A stretch of 64,000 bases of DNA, from positions 1-64,000 of the forward strand of contig JAJYTD010000001.1 of NCBI GenBank assembly GCA_021793235.1, in the 5' to 3' direction. The stretch comes from Actinomycetes bacterium (GTDB lineage Bacteria > Actinomycetota > Actinomycetes > Streptosporangiales > Streptosporangiaceae). Shown here piece after piece: positions 18,137 to 29,547 of the stretch (positions are counted from its first letter, which is position 1; each line of letters starts with the position of its first letter). The translations under genes and the position numbers were made by a program. Under the pieces are notes generated by a model. The model was not told the origin of the DNA. It did no database searches and saw only the letters and a list, made by a program, of their open reading frames with translations.

Positions 18137-18202
18137 TCAGAGGATCATGGCCAGGATCAGCCCGGCCACCAGGATCCCCAGAACCGTGTAGAAACCGTCC
18201 AT
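18137..18202 (-). CDS. possible 21-residue membrane peptide
   Basis: The frame encodes MDGFYTVLGILVAGLILAMIL, a single hydrophobic helix, with GGAGG directly before the ATG (spacing is unusually short). Small one-helix proteins often look like this, but the short length makes chance possible. It lies downstream of the flavin reductase on the same strand. Confidence 0.25.
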   Translation of the reverse strand: MDGFYTVLGILVAGLILAMIL

Positions 18203-18303
18203 ACCTCCATTGGACTGCGAGCCCGGCCGAGGGTGAACTAGCGCGCACGCAGGAAAAGGGTCACCACCAGAGTTCGAAGAGTTACTTCTGCAGAGAGTTT
18301 CGG

Positions 18304-18798
18304 CTACCCCAGAGCGCGGTATCTCGATGCGTATCTGATCAGCGGAGAGTCTGCCACCTGCGGCCCTGCAGTGCCGGGCAGTGCCACCACCTCCGCGAAG
18401 TAGGCGACATGGTCGCCCGCCTCCACACGCTGTGTGACCGAACACTCAAAGGCCGCGATGGCGGTATCGAGGATCAGCGCGCCACTGTGCTCACCCCGGT
18501 GGTGGGCCTCTCCGGCCACCAGCAGGCGGGCGCTGGGCCGGCCTGCCGCGGCGAACCGCCCGGCGATCGCCCTGTGCCGGGCGCCGAGCACGTTCACAGC
18601 GAAGCGTCCCTGTCGGTCGACGACTTCGCAGAGATAGCCGGTGCGCATCAGGGCGACCATGACAATGGGCGGTTCAACAGAGATCGACGCAAAGGCGTTC
18701 ACCGTGCTGCCGACGTCATCGCGTTCGTCCTGTACCGTCACCACGGTCACGCCGGTGGCGAACCGCGCCATCGCCTCGGTGAACTCCCCGGCGTTCAC
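18304..18798 (-). CDS. flavin reductase-like FMN-binding protein
   Basis: 164 residues from a GTG in a GTGA overlap with the sppA stop. The core matches the flavin reductase-like domain: FATGVTVVTV, STVNAFASISVEPPIVMVAL, RFAVNVL. Proteins of this family bind FMN and use NAD(P)H to supply reduced flavin to a partner oxygenase, but no oxygenase is adjacent. Coupling to sppA is positional only. Confidence 0.87.
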   Translation of the reverse strand: MNAGEFTEAMARFATGVTVVTVQDERDDVGSTVNAFASISVEPPIVMVALMRTGYLCEVVDRQGRFAVNVLGARHRAIAGRFAAAGRPSARLLVAGEAHHRGEHSGALILDTAIAAFECSVTQRVEAGDHVAYFAEVVALPGTAGPQVADSPLIRYASRYRALG

Positions 18799-20519
18799 CT
18801 GGCCTCCCAGGGCCCGGGCAGCGCCAAGGGGCCCGCTTCGGGCAGGCCGAGGCGGGCGGACAGCTCGGCCAGCGGCCCCCATGCCCGCACATCGGATTGC
18901 GGAGCAGCCGCCCTGTCCTCGCTCGAATCGGCGGGAACCAGCAGCTCCAGCGGGTTGGGCTGCGGAAACGGGCGGAGCTGCGCGCCCGGCAGCCCGGCCT
19001 TCTCACGGGCCAGCCGCACCGCTGTCTCCAACCCGCCGAGTTCGTCCACGAGCCCCCGGGCGTGGGCGTCGCGGCCGGTCCACACCCGTCCGCGGGCGAC
19101 CTCGTGTGCCTGTTCGCGGGTCATACCGCGTGCCTCGGCCACCTTCGCCGTGAAGTCGTCATAGACCCAGTCGAGCATCGCATTGACGCGCTCCCACTCG
19201 GACTCGGTGAAACCGCGGTCGGTGTTGAACATGCCGGAGTGGGCGCCGCCGTCGATGGAATCACTGGAGACCCCGAGCTTGCCCATGAGGCCGGACAGCA
19301 CGGGTTTGCCGATGTAGACACCGATGGATCCGGTGAGCGTCCCGGGCTGGGCCACAATGAGATCGCCGCCCAAAGCGATGTAGTACCCGCCGGACCCGGC
19401 GACATCGCCCATCGACACGATGACGGGTATGCCGGATTCACTGGTCAGCCTGGCCTCGCGGCGGATGATGTCGGAAGCGACGGCGGAGCCGCCGCGGCTG
19501 TCCACCCGGAACACCACCGCTCGCACGGCCGGGTCGCGGCGTGCGGCGCGAAAGGCCGCCGCCACTGTGTCGGAGCCCATGGTGGTGCCGCCACCCAGTG
19601 GGGAGCGGCGGCTGCGGCCGGTCATGATCATTCCGATACCGGAAATGAGCGCGATATAGCCGCCGCGGCGCGCGACGGGGACCCGGCCGGCCAGGGCGTG
19701 CCGGTGCCGGTAGCGCGAGATGTACTGCAGGTGCGGCTTTGCGGCGCTGCCCGCTTCTTCGGGAGTGCTGAAGCGATCGAGCAGTTCGGTATAGATCTCA
19801 TCACGGTAGGCGAGGCGGTCGACGAGCCCGGACTCCAGGGCCTCGGAGGCGAGGAACGGGCCCTGCTCGATGAGTTCTCGGACCCTTTCGGCGGTCAGCC
19901 CGCGCCCTTCGGCGATCCCTTCGGTGATCTGTTCACTCAGCGATTCGACGATGCGTCCGGTCGCTTCACGGTGGGGGTCGGTGAAGCCGCTCTGGGTGAA
20001 CGTGTTGGCGGCGGTCTTGTACTCGTGCCTGGCACCGACCTGGTACTCCACACCGAGCTTGTCGACCGCGTCGCGGAGGAACGTGGTGCTGAGGCTCAGA
20101 CCGGTCAGCCCGACCGTACCCGTGGGCAGCAGTACGATCTCCTCGAAGGCGGTCGCCAGGTAGTACGGGACGGTTCCGGGGCTCAGGTCGCCGAAGGACT
20201 CGCTCCAGGCGACCGCGGGCTTGCCCGCGGCGCGGAACGCGGCTACCGCGGCTCGTATCTCCTGTACTTTGGCAAACCCCAGCGGTTTGCCGTCGATCTT
20301 GGCGATCAGTGCCTTGACACGGGGATCCAGTGCTCCTCTGCGGATGCCTTCGATGATGTCGGACAGCCGCTGGCGTCTTCTGGCCATGATCTGCCCGATG
20401 GGGTCGCCAGGGGCCTCGTCCATGAGACCCTCGGTGAGATCGAGTTCGAGTACCAGCGGGGCGCTGCGCCGCTGGCGGATCTGGGACACGGGGTCGAGCA
20501 GCTTCGCGACATCCACCAT
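18795..20519 (-). CDS. sppA: signal peptide peptidase SppA, long form
   Basis: 574 residues, the tandem (67K) arrangement of two ClpP-like domains. The general-base Lys is in HEYKTAAN (near residue 169) and the nucleophile Ser in VAGSGGYYIAL (near 375), as expected for the Ser-Lys dyad. It degrades cleaved signal peptides or membrane proteins at the membrane. No strong N-terminal transmembrane helix is seen, unlike E. coli SppA. I chose the ATG at 20519 (MVDVAKLLDP) over an upstream start that would add 27 arginine-rich residues. It is coupled to the flavin reductase gene. Confidence 0.9.
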   Translation of the reverse strand: MVDVAKLLDPVSQIRQRRSAPLVLELDLTEGLMDEAPGDPIGQIMARRRQRLSDIIEGIRRGALDPRVKALIAKIDGKPLGFAKVQEIRAAVAAFRAAGKPAVAWSESFGDLSPGTVPYYLATAFEEIVLLPTGTVGLTGLSLSTTFLRDAVDKLGVEYQVGARHEYKTAANTFTQSGFTDPHREATGRIVESLSEQITEGIAEGRGLTAERVRELIEQGPFLASEALESGLVDRLAYRDEIYTELLDRFSTPEEAGSAAKPHLQYISRYRHRHALAGRVPVARRGGYIALISGIGMIMTGRSRRSPLGGGTTMGSDTVAAAFRAARRDPAVRAVVFRVDSRGGSAVASDIIRREARLTSESGIPVIVSMGDVAGSGGYYIALGGDLIVAQPGTLTGSIGVYIGKPVLSGLMGKLGVSSDSIDGGAHSGMFNTDRGFTESEWERVNAMLDWVYDDFTAKVAEARGMTREQAHEVARGRVWTGRDAHARGLVDELGGLETAVRLAREKAGLPGAQLRPFPQPNPLELLVPADSSEDRAAAPQSDVRAWGPLAELSARLGLPEAGPLALPGPWEAR

Positions 20520-20623
20520 GCCCCTCAGGCTAGTGCTTCGGCCTCCGCTCAGGGGCCATGGCGCACGGAGCCGGATTCTCCCGATATCGTCTGTCATCAA
20601 GCCCGTATTCAGGAGGGAAGCCC

Positions 20624-21331
20624 ATGTCCGGCACGTCCGGCCGAGCGCGTTTCAAAGCGAGCGCACCGTGGTTCGGCGCAGTGGCCGCCGCAGTGTTGAT
20701 GCTGGTCGCGTCCGGGTGCGGAGGTGACGACACGGAGTCTTCCGATTCCTCCGATAGCGGCGCGCCCAAACCGGAGTCGACCTACAGCGAGGTCGTCCCG
20801 GCCGCGGAGGCACCGGCCCCGGACGGTTTCAGTCCTGTCGAGATCCAGGGCGTCAAAATCAACGCTCCCGAGCACTGGAGCATCGACAAGGCCGATGGCC
20901 GGTTGTGCATGCGCCCACCGGGCCAGGACGCCTGTGCCTACGGCGCCCTCCAGGTCATCCCCAAGGTCGCCAAGAACGACCCGAACAGTTGGCCGAAGAA
21001 GAAGAGCGCCTACAACAAGGCCGACGGATGGGCCGCCGAACCTGACGTGTGCCGCAGTCTGGCCACAGCCGAAGCCGGGGACGTGGGTGTTACCGGTGCG
21101 CAGCAGGAAGAGGTGCCCGAGCCGAACCAGGTGACCGAGCACGCCGACGGCCGCAAGTCCCATCACAGGGTATGGACGGTGGACTGTGCGAACGGCGACA
21201 CCTTCGAGGTCAGGCTGTGGTTCCTGCCGGAGAGCGATGTCGCCGTGTACGTGTGGTCGGCCGATACCCAGTACAGCGCCCTCTACGACGAGATCGCCAA
21301 GTCGATGGACGTCAGCGACTACAAGAAATGA
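20624..21331 (+). CDS. putative lipoprotein of unknown function
   Basis: 235 residues. ATG with AGGAGGGA upstream. The signal peptide ends in the lipobox VASGC (Cys about 28), followed by a Ser/Asp-rich linker. The rest is a soluble domain with several Trp and Cys residues (KINAPEHWSIDKADGRLCMRP, VWTVDCANG). I do not recognise a family. It is divergent from sppA. Confidence 0.8.
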   Translation: MSGTSGRARFKASAPWFGAVAAAVLMLVASGCGGDDTESSDSSDSGAPKPESTYSEVVPAAEAPAPDGFSPVEIQGVKINAPEHWSIDKADGRLCMRPPGQDACAYGALQVIPKVAKNDPNSWPKKKSAYNKADGWAAEPDVCRSLATAEAGDVGVTGAQQEEVPEPNQVTEHADGRKSHHRVWTVDCANGDTFEVRLWFLPESDVAVYVWSADTQYSALYDEIAKSMDVSDYKK

Positions 21332-21341
21332 CGCCGCGGAA

Positions 21342-21359
21342 CGGGGCCGGCCGGCCCCG
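21342..21359. terminator. palindrome between convergent genes
   Basis: The perfect 18-base palindrome CGGGGCCGGCCGGCCCCG lies between the lipoprotein gene and the end of glgB. It could act as a bidirectional terminator. Confidence 0.45.
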
Positions 21360-21376
21360 CCCGCTCTTCGACCGGA

Positions 21377-23545
<2,169 letters not shown>

Positions 23546-23675
23546 GGGATTCCCGGGTGGTGTTGTGGTTCAGGGCTGGCGGGCGGAAGGGGGCATGCGG
23601 GCGGGTGCTGCGATCGGCGCGGCGGCCCCGTGTTCGCGTGCGGCGGTGACCGGACTTCGCAAAACGGTGGTCTTG

Positions 23676-25058
23676 TCATGGTGCGGCCCCTGCCAGCGCC
23701 GCGATCGACTCCAGCGGGATCCGCAGCCACGAAGGCCGGTTGCGCGCCTCGTACATCACCTCATAGACCGCCTTGTCGTATTCGAATGCGCGCAGCACCG
23801 TCTGGTACTTCTCTGGGTTGACACCGCCGCCGAAGGCGTAGCCGAGGCAGAACGCTTCACGGTTGCGCCGTGCCCACGCGCGCGCCACCGGGGCCAGGCT
23901 CTTTTCGCACGCCTTGCCGATGAGCTGGTGCCGTGCCGCATAGTCGAAGGAGCGCAGCATGCCGGCTACGTCGCGCAACGGGCTGGAGGGGCGCTGTCGC
24001 TCACCGACCGGGGCGGCCGGCTCGCCTTCGAAGTCCAGCAGTACCCATCCGCTGTCGGTGCGCACGACCTGGCCCAAGTGGTAGTCACCGTGCACCCGCT
24101 GGACCGGAAGCGGCTCCTCCACCCGGGCGAACGCCTCATAGGCCGTGCGCAGCGCACCGGCATAGGGAGCGAGTTCGGGGACCTCTGATATGGCCAGCCG
24201 CAGCCGGTCCAGCATCGATCCGGCGAGTTCGCGCAGCCCCCGAGGGGTGAGCACATCGGTGGGCAGCTCCCGGGCCAGGGCGCGGTGGACCGACGCGGTG
24301 GCCGCTCCCAGGCGTTCGGCCTCGCCTGCGAAGTCCCCTCCGGCTTCGCCGGGCGCGATATCGGGTGCGGCATAGAGGTCGCGCACGCTGATGGCGGCCA
24401 GCGCCCAACCGTCGGTCGCGCTGCGCAGGTACTGCTGCAGCATCGCGAGCGTGGTGGGCACCGCTTGCCCGTCATCGGTCAGATCGGCCTCGATCCAGCC
24501 GTGCGGGCGGGCGACGAACGGACATCCGGACAGTGCGGAGGTGAGTTCGAGGTCGGGGTTGCGGCCGGGCCACAGGCGGCGGAACGTCTTCAGCACGTAG
24601 TCCTCGCCGTAGACCAACGAGGTGTTGGACTGTTCACCGGTGAGGACAAGGCTGCGCAGCCCGGTGCGGATCGCGGTACCGGGCAGGCGGTGGAAGCGGA
24701 CGGAGCCGCTGACGGCCCCGACTGCGATGCGCTCCAGCAGCAGCCCGGTCAGCTCGGGATCGTGAGCGGCATCGTAGACGGTACATGCGGTTCCGTGTCC
24801 GGGCAGTTCGCATACACCGATCGCGGCGTGGGTGAGCTCCTCGCGCAGCGTTCCGGGCGGACGTGATCCGAGAAGTACCTGGTAGCGGGAGATCGAGCCA
24901 CGTTGGCCAACGTCCACGACCAGTACCCGCATCCCGGGTTCGCCTGGAACGACCGAGTGCTCCGCCTCGACCACCACCTTCTCGATCGGTATCCCCTTCC
25001 CGGCGAACCACCGCTGCCGCGGGATCCAGCCGGCGAGGAGCTCCTCAAGCTGGGTCAT
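23676..25058 (-). CDS. mak: maltokinase
   Basis: 460 residues. It phosphorylates maltose with ATP to alpha-maltose 1-phosphate, the GlgE substrate. It begins MTQLEELLAGWIPRQRWFAGKG, the usual Pep2/Mak start. The kinase-like fold is seen in RVHGDYHLGQVVRT (catalytic loop) and WVLLDFEGEP (metal site). An upstream start at 25139 would overlap the end of treS and is not needed. It lies between treS and glgB. Confidence 0.94.
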   Translation of the reverse strand: MTQLEELLAGWIPRQRWFAGKGIPIEKVVVEAEHSVVPGEPGMRVLVVDVGQRGSISRYQVLLGSRPPGTLREELTHAAIGVCELPGHGTACTVYDAAHDPELTGLLLERIAVGAVSGSVRFHRLPGTAIRTGLRSLVLTGEQSNTSLVYGEDYVLKTFRRLWPGRNPDLELTSALSGCPFVARPHGWIEADLTDDGQAVPTTLAMLQQYLRSATDGWALAAISVRDLYAAPDIAPGEAGGDFAGEAERLGAATASVHRALARELPTDVLTPRGLRELAGSMLDRLRLAISEVPELAPYAGALRTAYEAFARVEEPLPVQRVHGDYHLGQVVRTDSGWVLLDFEGEPAAPVGERQRPSSPLRDVAGMLRSFDYAARHQLIGKACEKSLAPVARAWARRNREAFCLGYAFGGGVNPEKYQTVLRAFEYDKAVYEVMYEARNRPSWLRIPLESIAALAGAAP

Positions 25059-25086
25059 GTCGGAAGGGCCTGTTTCCTCTCTGGTC

Positions 25087-27000
<1,914 letters not shown>

Positions 27001-27051
27001 CGCGACTACTCCACCAGTTGGCGTTCCAGTGCGTACCGCGGATCGGCCCGG

Positions 27052-29043
27052 CTATTGGCTCGGGCGGGTCATTTCCGCGGGAGTGACTGTGAATACGTGT
27101 GCGGTCTGGGCAAGCGGGTCAAGGCGGACATAATTCGCCTGTCCCCAGGTATACGATTCCCCCGACAATTCGTCGGTGACGGATATGGTGTCGCCGGGAG
27201 AGAAGCCGAGGGCGGCCATATCGAGCCACACCGTCGCTTCCTGTGCACGGTGCGGATCGAGATTGGCGACAACGAGGACGATATCGTCGTTCCCCTGGGC
27301 ACCGCCTCCGGCCAGCCGTTTCGAGAAGCAGATGAGCTCTGGCCGGTCGACATGATGGAACCGCAGGTTGCGCAGCTCCTGTAATGCCGGATGGTGTCGC
27401 CGCAAGTAGTTTAGCTTGCGTATTAGGGGGGTGATCGTCGTCCCGGCGGATTCCGCCGCGGTCCAGTCGCGCGGTTTGTACTCGTATTTCTCCGAATCGA
27501 GGTATTCTTCGCTTCCGGGGTGGGACGGGGTGTTCTCGCACAGTTCGTACCCGGAATAAATACCCCAAGTCGGGGAAAGGAGGGCGGCCAGTACCGCCCG
27601 GACCTCGAACGCCGGGCGCCCCCCGTGCTGCAGGTATTCGCTGAGGATGTCGGGCGTGTTGACGAAGAGGTTGGGCCGCATATAAGCGGCACTCTCGGTA
27701 CTGAGCTCGGTGAGGTAGTCCGCCACCTCTTCCTTGCTGTTGCGCCAGGTGAAGTAGGTGTAGGACTGGTGGAAACCGGCCTTGGCGAGTGTGTGCATCA
27801 TCGCCGGCCGGGTGAACGCCTCTGCCAGGAACAGCACGTCGGGGTCTGCGGCGGCGACCTCGCCGAGCAGCCGCTCCCAGAAGGCCACCGGCTTGGTGTG
27901 CGGGTTGTCCACACGGAAGATCCGCACACCGTGTGCGATCCAGTGCCGCACGATCCGCAGGACTTCCGCGTAGATGCCCTCGGGGTCGGTATCGAAGTTG
28001 AGCGGGTAGATGTCCTGGTATTTCTTCGGCGGGTTCTCGGCATAGGCGATCGAGCCGTCGGCCCGGACGGTGAACCACTCCGGATGCTCACGCACCCACG
28101 GATGGTCGGGCGAGCACTGCAGCGCGAGATCCAGGGCTACTTCCAGGCCGTGCTCGTGCGCGTCGGCGACGAAATCGTCGAAATCGTCGATGGTGCCGAG
28201 ATCGGGGTGCACGGCGTCGTGGCCGCCCATGTGCGAGCCGATGGCCCACGCCGAACCGGGATCTGTGGGGTCGGCGTGCAGGGAGTTGTTCGGGCCTTTG
28301 CGGAAGGTGTGCCCGACGGGGTGGATCGGCGGCAGGTAGACGACATCGAAGCCCATGTCGGCGATGGCCGGCAGGCGCTTGGCCGCAGTGGCGAAGGTGC
28401 CCGAGCGCCATGCGCCATCGGGGCCGTCCAGTACCGCCCCTTCCGAGCGGGGGAAGAACTCGTACCAGGAGCCGTACAGCGCGCGCCTCCGATGCACGGC
28501 CACAGGAAACCGCTTGGAGCGTGTGACGAGCTCACGCAGCGGATTCTCGGTGAGTTCAGCGACGACCTCGGGCGCGGTGGCCCGTGCCAGCCGCTCGGCC
28601 GCGGGCAGGGAGGCATCGCGCATGGACGCCGCGACCCGGGCCAGGAACGGGCGGCGCGGCACGCGCCGGGCCGCGCGGTCGAGGAGCCGGGCGCCCTCCT
28701 CCAGCATCAGTTCGCAGTCCTGGTCCAGCGGGATCTTGATCCCGGCCGTGCGGCGCCAGGTGGCGAACGGATCACTCCACGCTTCGACCGCGAAGGTCCA
28801 GCGCCCTGTGCAGGCCACGGTGACCTCGGCGGTATAGCGGTCGGTGCCGGGCGCGAGTTCGCGCATGGGGTGCATGGCCTGTCGGCGCCCCATGGGGTCG
28901 TAGAGCGCCACGCCCGCCGCGAGGGAGTCGTGTCCTTCGCGGATCACCGTCGCACTGACGGGAAAGGTCTCCCCGGCGGCGGCCGTGGCCGTTCCGAAGT
29001 CGAGAACGGGCGAGACATCGAGAATAGGAATACGTCCGATCAC
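27052..29043 (-). CDS. glgE: alpha-1,4-glucan:maltose-1-phosphate maltosyltransferase
   Basis: 663 residues. It extends alpha-glucan using maltose 1-phosphate. GH13 segments are recognisable: VYLPPIHPVG, FRVDNPHTKPVAFWE (nucleophile Asp), LAEAFTRPAMM (acid Glu) and PDILSEYLQHGG, all typical of GlgE. The GTG start has AGGTG six bases upstream. It is the first gene of the operon, divergent from glgP. The 500-base gap to glgP holds a Crp-type palindrome. Confidence 0.97.
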   Translation of the reverse strand: MIGRIPILDVSPVLDFGTATAAAGETFPVSATVIREGHDSLAAGVALYDPMGRRQAMHPMRELAPGTDRYTAEVTVACTGRWTFAVEAWSDPFATWRRTAGIKIPLDQDCELMLEEGARLLDRAARRVPRRPFLARVAASMRDASLPAAERLARATAPEVVAELTENPLRELVTRSKRFPVAVHRRRALYGSWYEFFPRSEGAVLDGPDGAWRSGTFATAAKRLPAIADMGFDVVYLPPIHPVGHTFRKGPNNSLHADPTDPGSAWAIGSHMGGHDAVHPDLGTIDDFDDFVADAHEHGLEVALDLALQCSPDHPWVREHPEWFTVRADGSIAYAENPPKKYQDIYPLNFDTDPEGIYAEVLRIVRHWIAHGVRIFRVDNPHTKPVAFWERLLGEVAAADPDVLFLAEAFTRPAMMHTLAKAGFHQSYTYFTWRNSKEEVADYLTELSTESAAYMRPNLFVNTPDILSEYLQHGGRPAFEVRAVLAALLSPTWGIYSGYELCENTPSHPGSEEYLDSEKYEYKPRDWTAAESAGTTITPLIRKLNYLRRHHPALQELRNLRFHHVDRPELICFSKRLAGGGAQGNDDIVLVVANLDPHRAQEATVWLDMAALGFSPGDTISVTDELSGESYTWGQANYVRLDPLAQTAHVFTVTPAEMTRPSQ

Positions 29044-29226
29044 GGGTACACCTGTCGCAGTGGGCGATTTGCGGTATTAGCGGCGTTTGTGGGGCCAACT
29101 GAAATGGGCATAACGGAGTACCTGAAAAGCCGCGTAAAGGGCGTTCAGGTACCGGGTCCGGTACACGCTCTTGTCTATCGTCGGTCCGGAACGGTGTATC
29201 TCCGACAGTCCGAGACCGGCTATTTT

Positions 29227-29242
29227 TGTGACTGTCATCACA
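29227..29242. promoter_or_regulatory. Crp-family binding site
   Basis: The sequence TGTGACTGTCATCACA is an exact TGTGA-N6-TCACA palindrome, the Crp/GlxR consensus. It lies 184 bases upstream of glgE and about 305 upstream of glgP. Confidence 0.65.
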
Positions 29243-29387
29243 GTGAGCAAAACGCCACATGATGTGCTGTTTCACCGCCTAGCAATGGTAATCACGGCAA
29301 ACCGGGCGCCTCTCCCATGAACGCCTCGCAACACACGATTCCCGGCAGGCGGGCGCGAGAAAGAATTAGTGTTACTTATTCCGTGTA

Positions 29388-29404
29388 TGCATAGAATCCA
29401 TGCA
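29388..29404. promoter_or_regulatory. inverted repeat in the glgP upstream region
   Basis: TGCAT and ATGCA are separated by seven bases and overlap a TAGAAT that could be a -10 box. It is a possible operator of an unknown regulator. Confidence 0.3.
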
Positions 29405-29547
29405 ACAGGGGTATCCGGTGGAACTTCTGCCCTATGGCGGACATGGATGACAAAGGGAGGAGAATCAGGGCGCATTATTTCTGGCATGGCCGAAGAAAGC
29501 CCCGTCAGGGTCGCGCAATCGATGTTCTTTGGATAATCTCACGCTGC

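Larger units (their letters stand above)
29044..29547. other. divergent glgE-glgP intergenic region
   Basis: 500 bases with no gene. It holds the Crp-type palindrome, a second palindrome (TGCAT-7-ATGCA, 29388-29404), an AT-rich block 29361-29400 and, close to glgP, GATAAT at 29532. Promoters for both transcripts must lie here. Confidence 0.5.

Noticed and set aside
18897-20699. 600-codon plus-strand frame opposite sppA
   Set aside because: Antisense shadow of sppA; composition is Gly/Asp/His-rich with no recognisable domain.
27520-29262. 580-codon plus-strand frame opposite glgE
   Set aside because: Antisense shadow of a well-supported glgE.
29434-29547. Upstream start for glgP
   Set aside because: It would add 38 residues unlike any phosphorylase N-terminus, and the family start is at 29548.
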